A DNA stretch of 64,000 nt from an uncultured Aquimonas sp. Lineage in GTDB: Bacteria > Pseudomonadota > Gammaproteobacteria > Xanthomonadales > Xanthomonadaceae. This document shows, one piece after another, positions 51,222 to 58,503 of this stretch (position 1 is its first letter; each line of letters starts with the position of its first letter). A program made the translations under genes and the position numbers. Location of the stretch: assembly GCF_937888285.1 (NCBI RefSeq), contig NZ_CALART010000030.1, positions 1 to 64,000 of the forward strand, in the 5' to 3' direction. The notes under the pieces were generated by a model. That model was not told the DNA's origin, did no database searches, and worked only from the letters and a program-made list of their open reading frames with translations.

Positions 51222-51905
51222 ATGTCGCGAAGCCTGCCCTCCTGCCTGCTCGCCCTGTTGATTGCTGGCTCGCCGCTCTCCGCCGCGGCGGAGTCCTTCA
51301 GCCTGCCCGCGCTGCCCTACACGGTCGACGCGCTGGAGCCGCATATCGATGCCAGGACGATGGAAATCCATCACGGCCGCCATCACCAGGCTTACGTCAA
51401 CAACCTCAACGCAGCGGTGCAGCAGGACGCGCGACTCGAGGGCATGACCCTTGAACAGATCCAGCGCGGCATCTCGCAGTACTCAGCCGCGGTGCGCAAC
51501 AACGGTGGCGGCCACTACAACCACAGCCTGTTCTGGAGCCTGCTCGCGCCGGTGGGCACAGGCGGCGAGCCCAGCCCCGAACTGCTCGCCGCAATCAACA
51601 CCCAGTTCGGCTCGCTGGACGCCTTCAAGCGCGCCTTCGAGACTGCGGCGCTGTCGGTGTTCGGCTCGGGCTGGGCATGGCTGATTCGCACTGAGACCGG
51701 AGAACTCGTCATCAGCACGACGCCCAACCAGGACAACCCGCTGATGGACGTGGTCAGCCCCAACGGCGAGCCGCTGCTGGCGATCGACGTGTGGGAACAC
51801 GCCTACTACCTGAAGTACCAGAACGTCCGCGCCGACTATGCGCGCGGCTGGTGGCCGGTGGTGAACTGGAACGAGGTCAACCGGCGCTTCGCCGAATCCG
51901 GCTGA
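51222..51905 (+). CDS. Exported superoxide dismutase, Mn type
   Basis: 227 residues. Unlike cytoplasmic SodA/SodB it carries a cleavable signal peptide (1-23, ending SAAA), so it should act in the periplasm. Metal ligands by alignment to E. coli SodA are H50 (MEIHHGRHHQAYVNN), H101 (GGHYNHSLFW), D189 and H193 (IDVWEHAYY). GGH..NHSLFW and Q170 in NQDNPLMD are Mn-type marks; cambialistic use of Fe cannot be excluded. Divergent from the TonB receptor; stops 6 bases short of the converging SDR gene. Confidence 0.9.
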   Translation: MSRSLPSCLLALLIAGSPLSAAAESFSLPALPYTVDALEPHIDARTMEIHHGRHHQAYVNNLNAAVQQDARLEGMTLEQIQRGISQYSAAVRNNGGGHYNHSLFWSLLAPVGTGGEPSPELLAAINTQFGSLDAFKRAFETAALSVFGSGWAWLIRTETGELVISTTPNQDNPLMDVVSPNGEPLLAIDVWEHAYYLKYQNVRADYARGWWPVVNWNEVNRRFAESG

Positions 51906-51911
51906 GCCGGG

Positions 51912-52664
51912 TCAGTCGCGCACGTCGGCAACCGGCGGATCGCCGAAGTCGGCGGCGAACAGGCAGTCCAGCACCTTGGCGGCGGCCCGCTCCGGTGAGT
52001 CCAGCGCGCCGCTGCCGTGGAAGCCCGCAAACACCTGCTGCGCGGCGAAGCGCGCGCTGTCGGCACCACGCAGCTGCACCTGCATGCCGGTATCGATGAT
52101 GCCGGGGGCGAGTGCGCAAACCCGCGCAGGATTGGACGCGCCCACCTGCTCCTCGGCCAGGCTGCGGCTGAAGTGATCCAGGCCCGCCTTGATCGCACAG
52201 TAGGTGCTGACGCCCGCCAGCGGACGTCGGCCAAGCCCGGAGGATATGTTCAGGATGCGACGCTCCACCGGCCAGTCGCGGCTGACCTGCAGCACCGCTG
52301 CACTGAGCAGCAGCGGTGCTTCCAGGCCGACCCGCAGCGCAGCCTGGACGTCCTCTGCAGCCTGGGTCTCGAACGCGCCGGGGCGCTCCAGCATCGCCGC
52401 GTTGTTGATCAGCAGCAGCTGCCGCAGCCCGGAGGGGCCGCGTGCGCCCAGATGATCCGACAGCCGCGCCGCCACCGGTGCAGCCACGACCAGATCGACC
52501 TGCCACTGCTGCAGCGCGATGCCGGCGCTGGCTGCGGCCTGCTGGAGGCCTTCATCGCGACCGCGCGACAGACACAGCAGCTCGACGCCGCGCGCCAGCA
52601 GGCCGCGCGCGAGTGCGTTGCCGAGCCCACGGCTGGCGCCAGTCAGGATGCAGAGCGTGGCCAT
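51912..52664 (-). CDS. Short-chain dehydrogenase/reductase
   Basis: 250 residues from the ATG at 52664 (GAGGACG upstream). Classical SDR: cofactor loop TGASRGLG (8-15), NNAA motif, the catalytic serine in LNISSGLG and the YxxxK pair in STYCAIKAG. It resembles benzil reductase/sepiapterin reductase-like SDRs of the YueD type; the substrate is unknown. It follows the AsmA-like gene by 41 bases in the same direction and may be co-transcribed. Confidence 0.85.
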   Translation of the reverse strand: MATLCILTGASRGLGNALARGLLARGVELLCLSRGRDEGLQQAAASAGIALQQWQVDLVVAAPVAARLSDHLGARGPSGLRQLLLINNAAMLERPGAFETQAAEDVQAALRVGLEAPLLLSAAVLQVSRDWPVERRILNISSGLGRRPLAGVSTYCAIKAGLDHFSRSLAEEQVGASNPARVCALAPGIIDTGMQVQLRGADSARFAAQQVFAGFHGSGALDSPERAAAKVLDCLFAADFGDPPVADVRD

Positions 52665-52705
52665 GATTCGTCCTCGGTTGGGTCTTGGGGAGGGCTGACG
52701 ATGGA

Positions 52706-54760
52706 TCAATCGATCTGTGGCCGCTGGCCTTCGGTGACTGCGCGCAAGCGCTCCACCAGCACCGGCCAGTCGACCTCGCGCTGGATGCCGTTGACGCTGA
52801 TCCGCGGCAGCCCGGAGCCTTCCACCAGGGTATAGCCACGCGCGGTCCGGCTGACGCCGTCCATGGTGCAGACGTGGTTGCGCAGGCGGCAGCCGATCCC
52901 GATGCGGGCGTAGCTGAAGTTCTCGAACGCGCGCAGCACGCCCTGCTGCAGCGCCGCCGCCGGCCCCATGCCGCCCACCGAGGAGAGATCACGCACCGCG
53001 CGCTGGCTGATCCTGCGAGCGCCCTTCGCCTGCTCGTCGGTCTCGAAGCGGGCGTCGAATGCCACCGGTGACCAGTCGACCAGTCGCAGCGCGCGGATGT
53101 AGCCGTTCATGCGACCGGTGATCTCGCCGAAGCCGAAGGCAGCAGTCAGGGGCTGAAGATCAAGGCTGCGCAGCTCGACATCGGCCGAGAGGGTCGGCGC
53201 CACCCCGAACGGTCGCTCGATCGACAGCCCACCCACATCGACGGCGCCGTCGAACACGCGCATGCGCAGCGTGCCGTCCAGCGCGAGTACGCCGCCTTCG
53301 AAGCGCATGCCCGGGATCTCGCCGGACAGCTCGCCCACAAAGGGTGGCCACGCCAGCGCCGTGGACAGCTGGCCGAGATCGAGCCCCTGCAGGGACGCCG
53401 CGGCAGCGAAGCGATCCTCGCCCTCGGCGCCGCTGGCGACGCTCCAGCGGAAGCGCTCGATCTGCAGGGCGCCACCCAGCAGGCCGAGTCGTGCCGGTCG
53501 CTGCAGACGGACTTCGCCATCCGAGCTGGCCCACTCCAGCATCGCGGGCTGGAACTCGATGCCGTACAGGCGCAAGCCATCGAAGGACAGGCGGTTCGAG
53601 ATCGCAGCACTGCTGCGAGAGAACCCGAGGCCACCGCTCAGCCCGCGCAGCTCGAAACGCTGCTGCGCATCCACCAGGGCCAGCTGCTCGGGCGTGAGGC
53701 TGAGCCTGCCCAGGCCGCCGTCCGCCAGCTCCGCGCTCAGCTTGAAGCCGCCTTCAGCGCCGAGGCCAGGCAAGCCCAGGGTCGCAAGCAGGCTCTCCAG
53801 ATAGCGCGATACCAGCAGTCCCGCGCGCGCGCTCGACGCCTGCAGCTGTGCCCGGGTGATCACGCTGGGTGCCGAGAAATCCAGCTCGGCGCTGCCCTCC
53901 AGCTGCAGCGCCTCGGGGTCGTTCCAGGCCAGACGCTCCACGCTCCAGCGCGAAGCCGCACCGACCGCGGCCAGCTGCAGCTGCACCGGCCGCGCCGGCA
54001 GCGCCACATAGACCGGACCGCCCAGCAGCTCACCGCCGCTGAAGGCCAGCTCCAGGCCCAGGCGTGTGCGTTCGCCCAGGTCCAGCCCGACGCGGCCGCG
54101 CAGCTCGAGATCGGCCGCGGCGACCTGGCCGTCCACGGTATCGATCCCGAGGCCCTCGGCGCGTACGCTGCCCTCAAGCCGCGGAGCATCGAGTGCGAGG
54201 TCGAGCTCCAGATCCGCGGCCAGCAGGCCGCCGGTCAGGCGGGCCTGCGACCACAGGCCGGCCAGCATCGGCTGCAGCCACTCCGCGGGCAGGCGCTCGG
54301 CCTGCAGCCCGATCGCGCCCTCCTCCGCCGGCATCGAAGCCTGCAGACGCATGCGACCGCGCTGCAGGGACAGCTCCGCGGCACCGCGATCGAGGTCGAG
54401 GGTGAGCTCGCCGGCGGCTTGACCGCGACTGCGCAGCGGCCCGGCGCAGCGCCACACGCCGACATCGCGAGGCCGCAGTTCGCAGCGCCACTCGAGATCC
54501 GCAAGGCTATAGCCGAAGCCCGGATGCTCCAGACGCTGCAGGCTCAGGTGCAGACCCAGGCCAGCGCCGGGCTGCGCCGGCTCGCGCAGGCGCAGCTCGA
54601 TGCCATGTACGCCGAGCTCCCCCTGTTGGGCATGCTCGGCACGCGCGACCAGCTCGCGCGCGGCGGCACCGCCGCTGATCGGCAGCAGACCCAGGGCCAG
54701 CAGGGCAGAAGGCAGCGCCACACGCAAGGCGGGCTTGAGCAGGCTTGTCAGGACACGCAT
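52706..54760 (-). CDS. Large AsmA/YdbH-like exported protein
   Basis: 684 residues starting at the ATG at 54760, which opens a signal/anchor (LKPALRVALPSALLALGLLP). The frame reaches 54814 but would overlap the divergent REC gene. The body is almost wholly beta-rich, with repeating L-x-L-x-L strands and many short ELDL/LELDL units. The C-terminal quarter (GEITGRMNGYIRALRLVDW, FENFSYARIGIGCRL, NHVCTMDGV with a cysteine pair) fits the conserved end of YdbH/AsmA-like proteins. This class forms long hydrophobic grooves that carry phospholipids between membranes; that role is inferred. Confidence 0.65.
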   Translation of the reverse strand: MRVLTSLLKPALRVALPSALLALGLLPISGGAAARELVARAEHAQQGELGVHGIELRLREPAQPGAGLGLHLSLQRLEHPGFGYSLADLEWRCELRPRDVGVWRCAGPLRSRGQAAGELTLDLDRGAAELSLQRGRMRLQASMPAEEGAIGLQAERLPAEWLQPMLAGLWSQARLTGGLLAADLELDLALDAPRLEGSVRAEGLGIDTVDGQVAAADLELRGRVGLDLGERTRLGLELAFSGGELLGGPVYVALPARPVQLQLAAVGAASRWSVERLAWNDPEALQLEGSAELDFSAPSVITRAQLQASSARAGLLVSRYLESLLATLGLPGLGAEGGFKLSAELADGGLGRLSLTPEQLALVDAQQRFELRGLSGGLGFSRSSAAISNRLSFDGLRLYGIEFQPAMLEWASSDGEVRLQRPARLGLLGGALQIERFRWSVASGAEGEDRFAAAASLQGLDLGQLSTALAWPPFVGELSGEIPGMRFEGGVLALDGTLRMRVFDGAVDVGGLSIERPFGVAPTLSADVELRSLDLQPLTAAFGFGEITGRMNGYIRALRLVDWSPVAFDARFETDEQAKGARRISQRAVRDLSSVGGMGPAAALQQGVLRAFENFSYARIGIGCRLRNHVCTMDGVSRTARGYTLVEGSGLPRISVNGIQREVDWPVLVERLRAVTEGQRPQID

Positions 54761-54804
54761 GCTCGGCAGGATAACGGAAGCATTCCCATGGAGGCGGCGC
54801 CCGC

Positions 54805-55527
54805 ATGTCTGCACCTGTATCCCGACTGCTGCTGGTGGAAGACGACCCGATCGGCGCCGAATGGCTGCTGCACACCCTGCGCAGCTGGGGCTTGGCGGTC
54901 GAACACGCGCTCGACTGCACGCAGGCGCTCGCGCATGGCGATCTGGCGCACTTCGACGGTCTCCTGCTCGATCAGCGCCTGCCGGACGGTGAAGGTGGCG
55001 CCCTCCTCCACGCCTTGCGCTCGCGCGGCGCAGCGGGCCGCGCGCTGGCGCTCAGTGCCGATCTCGATGAAGCCACGGAGCACTCGCTGGTAGTGCAGGG
55101 CTTCGATGCCTGCCTGCGCAAGCCGGTGCAGCCGGGCACCCTGCTCGACGCCCTGCGCCGCCTCGCACTCTCGCCGCCGCACTGGGATGAAGCCCGAGCG
55201 CTGGCCTGCGCCAATGGCCGCCTCTCGATCGCCCAGTCCCTGCGCAGCCTGATGCTGGCCGAGCTGCCCGCGCAGCGCGCGGCGCTGGCGCTGGCCGGCA
55301 ACGAGGCCAAGGTCGATCCAGGCCCGCTGGATGCGCTTCTGCATCGCATGCTGGGCTCGGCCCGACTCACCGGCGCGGCAGCGCTGGCGGCGCATATCGA
55401 CGGCGCGCGCGCGGCCCTGCAGGCGGAGGCAGCGGCATACGCGCTGCCGCGGGCGCTGGCTGAGCTGGATGCCGAGATCGATAGGCTGCTGCAGGATGCG
55501 CGCCCGCTGGAATCGGTAGTCGACTGA
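54805..55527 (+). CDS. Response-regulator receiver protein with C-terminal Hpt-like domain
   Basis: 240 residues. The receiver domain (about 7-120) has D13/D14, phospho-acceptor D56 (LLLDQRLPDGEG), S84 and K106 (CLRKP). Instead of an output domain, the C-terminal part (about 140-235) is helical with DALLHRMLGSARLTGAAAL, where H180 stands in the place of the Hpt phospho-histidine. It would be a phosphorelay intermediate with both receiver and transfer modules. No kinase gene is adjacent. GGAGG lies 10 bases before the ATG; the gene diverges from the AsmA-like gene across 44 bases. Confidence 0.8.
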   Translation: MSAPVSRLLLVEDDPIGAEWLLHTLRSWGLAVEHALDCTQALAHGDLAHFDGLLLDQRLPDGEGGALLHALRSRGAAGRALALSADLDEATEHSLVVQGFDACLRKPVQPGTLLDALRRLALSPPHWDEARALACANGRLSIAQSLRSLMLAELPAQRAALALAGNEAKVDPGPLDALLHRMLGSARLTGAAALAAHIDGARAALQAEAAAYALPRALAELDAEIDRLLQDARPLESVVD

Positions 55528-55663
55528 TCGCGCAGCAATTCGAATCGAGCAGGCAAGCGTGATCGCGTCTGCCCGGCTTCGCTGGGGCTGGTTTCGTTTA
55601 GGGATGAAATGCTCGGCGTGCACTGCTCGGCGCCCGCGACCCGGCACACCGCCCGCCAGGCGC

Positions 55664-56395
55664 TCAGCCGCGCAGCTGCTCGAACTCCGCCAGCAGGCCC
55701 CAGCTGCGCAGGCTGCGCCCGTGCAGATGCCGCTTCAACTCCTCGCGCAACAGCCGGCGCAGCGGCGGCAGCAAGGCTTCGGCCGGCGCCTGCTCGCTGC
55801 GTAGCGCCAGCAGCGCGGCGCCTTCGATGCCGGCCTGCTCGGCAATGCCGAGACGCAGCGCGCCAGCCTCGCCCAGCCAGCGGTAGCGCGCTGCAGGCTC
55901 GATCGGCTGGCCGGCGTGGTCGGCATCCAGCGACAGCTCGAAGCCGATCGCCGTGAGCAGATCGCGCTCGAAGCAGCGCAATGGCCAGGCCAGATCACCC
56001 ACCGCCAGCTGCGAGAGCAGCAGCGCGTAGCGCGCGAACAGAGCGGATTGGGCCTCTCCTCGGTTCAGGAGTTGCACCAGCAATTCGTTGGCGTAGAACC
56101 CGGCCATCAGCGCGTCGCCCTGCAGGCGCGGCGCAAGCCCCGCCGGCTCGACCTCAAGCAGCTGCGGCAGCTCGCCGCGGCCCTGCCAGGCGACGATCAG
56201 GGGCGTGAACGGCTGCAGCAGGGCCGCGCGACCGCCGCCCTTGCCGCCCTTGGCGCCGCGCGCCAACAGGCCCATGCGGCCATGGCCGGCACTGAACACT
56301 TCCAGCAGCTGGCTGGTCTCGCGGAACGGCCGCGCATGCAGCACGTAGGCGGGCTCGCCTTCGACGCGCGGGCCGGGGCTGCCGCTGCGCGACAC
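55664..56395 (-). CDS. recO: DNA repair protein RecO
   Basis: 243 residues, last gene of the rnc-era-recO unit. RecO works with RecR to load RecA on SSB-coated single-stranded DNA. The N-terminal OB-fold carries VLHARPFRETSQLLEVFS and HGRMGLLARGAKG, the usual opening; the helical C-terminal domain has FERDLLTAIGFEL and FYANELLVQLL. No zinc-finger cysteines are present, as in most gammaproteobacterial RecO. Starts 4 bases after the era stop. Confidence 0.93.
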   Translation of the reverse strand: MSRSGSPGPRVEGEPAYVLHARPFRETSQLLEVFSAGHGRMGLLARGAKGGKGGGRAALLQPFTPLIVAWQGRGELPQLLEVEPAGLAPRLQGDALMAGFYANELLVQLLNRGEAQSALFARYALLLSQLAVGDLAWPLRCFERDLLTAIGFELSLDADHAGQPIEPAARYRWLGEAGALRLGIAEQAGIEGAALLALRSEQAPAEALLPPLRRLLREELKRHLHGRSLRSWGLLAEFEQLRG

Positions 56396-56399
56396 GCGA

Positions 56400-57314
56400 T
56401 TACTCGGTGTAGCCGAAGCGCTGCAGCACCTGCTCGTCGTCGCTCCAGCCCTCGCGGACCTTGCACCACAGCTGCAGGAAGACTTTTCGGTCGAGCAGTC
56501 GCTCCATGGCGATGCGCGCGTCCATGCCGATCTGCCGCAGCTGCTCGCCGCCGGCGCCGATCACGATGGCCTTCTGGCCCTCGCGCTCGACCCAGATCAC
56601 CGCCGCGATCCGCGCCATGCGCCCGTCCTCTTCCCAGTTCTCGATCTCGACGCTGGTGGCATAGGGCAGCTCGTCACCCAGCTTGCGCATCAGCTGCTCG
56701 CGGATCAGTTCGGCGCAGAGGAAGCGTTCGCTGCGGTCGGTGACCTGGTCTTCCTCGAACAGCGGCTCGCCCTCGGGCAGGTGTTTCAGCAGAACCTTCT
56801 GCAGCACCTCCAGGCCCTTGCGCTTCTGCGCCGACAGCGGCACCACTTCAAGGAAATCGTGGTCCTTCATGACCTGCTGGATGAAGGGCAGCAGGGCGCC
56901 CTTGTCCTTCAGCCTGTCGACCTTGTTGATCACCAGCACGCGCGGCACGCCGGCCTCGACCAGCGCCCTGTAGGCGCGCTCGTCGTCCTCGCGCCAGGCG
57001 CCGGCTTCGATGACCAGCACGCCGACCTGCACATCGGCCAAGGCACCGCGGGCGGCACGGTTCATGTAGCGGTTGATCGCGCGCGACTCCTTTCCGTGCA
57101 GGCCGGGCGTATCGACGTAGACGATCTGCCCGCCCTCGACCGTGCTGATGCCGAGGATGCGGTGGCGGGTGGTCTGCGGCCGGCGCGAGACGATGCTGAC
57201 GCGGAAGCCCACGAGCGCGTTGATCAGGGTGGACTTGCCGACGTTCGGCCGGCCGACCACGGCCACGTGGCCGACGCGGAAGCCGCCGGCGGCGGGGCTG
57301 TCAGGGGTGTTCAT
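56400..57314 (-). CDS. era: GTPase Era
   Basis: 304 residues. Ribosome-assembly GTPase that binds 16S rRNA near its 3' end. The G motifs are GRPNVGKST (21-29), DTPG, and NKVD; the C-terminal KH domain ends with LWCKVREGWSDDEQ. The start overlaps the rnc stop by 4 bases (ATGA), the conserved rnc-era coupling. Confidence 0.95.
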   Translation of the reverse strand: MNTPDSPAAGGFRVGHVAVVGRPNVGKSTLINALVGFRVSIVSRRPQTTRHRILGISTVEGGQIVYVDTPGLHGKESRAINRYMNRAARGALADVQVGVLVIEAGAWREDDERAYRALVEAGVPRVLVINKVDRLKDKGALLPFIQQVMKDHDFLEVVPLSAQKRKGLEVLQKVLLKHLPEGEPLFEEDQVTDRSERFLCAELIREQLMRKLGDELPYATSVEIENWEEDGRMARIAAVIWVEREGQKAIVIGAGGEQLRQIGMDARIAMERLLDRKVFLQLWCKVREGWSDDEQVLQRFGYTE

Positions 57315-57988
57315 GCGGATTCCTTGGTGGATGCGGCAAGCAGGGCGGCCAGCACCTCGGCGGCGGCCTGCTGTTCGGCTTCGCGGCGCGCACCGGCGAT
57401 GGCGCGGGCTTCGATGGCGTGGCTGTCGACGCGGCAGACGACCTCGAACTGCTTGTCGTGGTCATCGCCGCGGGCTTCGAGCAGGCGGTACTCGGGCAGG
57501 CCCAGCTGACGCGCCTGCAGCCATTCCTGCAGGCGGGTCTTGGGGTCCTTCTCGGCCTTGAGACCAGGCGGCAGGGCGGCGATCAGCGGCTCGAACAGAG
57601 CCAACACGCGCGCCCGGCACACCTCGAAGCCGGCATCGAGATGAATGGCACCGATGATCGCCTCAACGGCATCCGCGAGGATGGACTCGCGCCGGAAACC
57701 GCCGCTCTTGAGTTCACCCTGGCCGAGGATCAGGCGATCGCCCAGCTGGTGGCGGCGGGCAAGTTCGGCCAGCTGCGGCTCACGCACCAGCTGCGAGCGC
57801 GCGCGGGTGAGCGCGCCCTCGTCAGCCTTGGGGAAACGATGGAACAGGGCCTCGGCGACCACCACGCTGAGCAGGGCGTCGCCGAGAAACTCGAAGCGCT
57901 CGTTGTTGCGGCCGCCGGCGCTGCGATGGGTCAGCGCCTGCTGCAGCAGGGCCGGATCGGCGAAGGTGTGGCCCAGCGCCGAGCTCAT
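57311..57988 (-). CDS. rnc: Ribonuclease III
   Basis: 225 residues from the ATG at 57988, nearly the length of the E. coli enzyme (226). Double-strand-specific endonuclease for rRNA and mRNA processing. The signature ERFEFLGDALLS (30-41) holds the first metal ligands, and DAVEAIIGAIHLDAG has the second set. A C-terminal dsRNA-binding domain covers about 150-222. A GTG at 58018 would add ten residues and overlap the upstream gene; I find it less likely. Confidence 0.93.
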   Translation of the reverse strand: MSSALGHTFADPALLQQALTHRSAGGRNNERFEFLGDALLSVVVAEALFHRFPKADEGALTRARSQLVREPQLAELARRHQLGDRLILGQGELKSGGFRRESILADAVEAIIGAIHLDAGFEVCRARVLALFEPLIAALPPGLKAEKDPKTRLQEWLQARQLGLPEYRLLEARGDDHDKQFEVVCRVDSHAIEARAIAGARREAEQQAAAEVLAALLAASTKESA

Positions 57989-58004
57989 CGGAACAGGCTC
58001 TGGA

Positions 58005-58391
58005 TCAATCGATGACACCCTGGCGCGACAGCTCCACGGTCTTGTCGAAGGACGCGACGAAATCGAGGTTGTAGGCCAAGGGCTTGCGCACTTCGTACTT
58101 GATGTTGAGGTTGTAGCCGTTGCCCGAGCGGGTGATCTTCACATGGTTCGGCTTCACGGACTCGACGTAGGAAATGTACAGGCGGCGATTCAGCAGCTCG
58201 CGAATCCTCTCCGGCGTCATCTGCCCCACGCCAGGCTCGCCCTGCAGGCCCTTCATGGCTGTCACCACCGAGTGGTACTCCGAGTACACGGGGAACAGCC
58301 GCATGATCAGGAAGGCGAAGAACCCCAGGATGCCCAGCATCACAAGAGCGCCGAGTAAGGTGATGCCGCGCTGACGGGTGCCGAGTTTCAT
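58005..58391 (-). CDS. DUF4845 protein, pilin-like N-terminus
   Basis: 128 residues from the ATG at 58391, with GAGG 6 bases before. One N-terminal helix (about 9-32) preceded by RGITLLG, which resembles a type IV pilin start. The rest is a small soluble domain (MTPERIRELLNRRLYISYVE). The family is nearly always found next to lepB and rnc in beta/gammaproteobacteria; its role is unknown. Here it still precedes rnc, but no signal peptidase gene lies upstream; ligA does instead. Confidence 0.9.
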   Translation of the reverse strand: MKLGTRQRGITLLGALVMLGILGFFAFLIMRLFPVYSEYHSVVTAMKGLQGEPGVGQMTPERIRELLNRRLYISYVESVKPNHVKITRSGNGYNLNIKYEVRKPLAYNLDFVASFDKTVELSRQGVID

Positions 58392-58503
58392 GGGAGACCT
58401 CGTGGTGTAGGGGGTGTCGTACCGTAGGGCGTCATGGTCGCGAAGCTGGCGATGGCGCGCAAGCGCGGCATGCCGTCCGCGCGATCCGAACGATTCGCGC
58501 GCC

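Noticed and set aside
52706..54814. Longer start (54814) for the AsmA-like gene
   Set aside because: It would overlap the divergent REC-Hpt gene and adds an arginine/histidine-rich stretch before the evident signal sequence at 54760.
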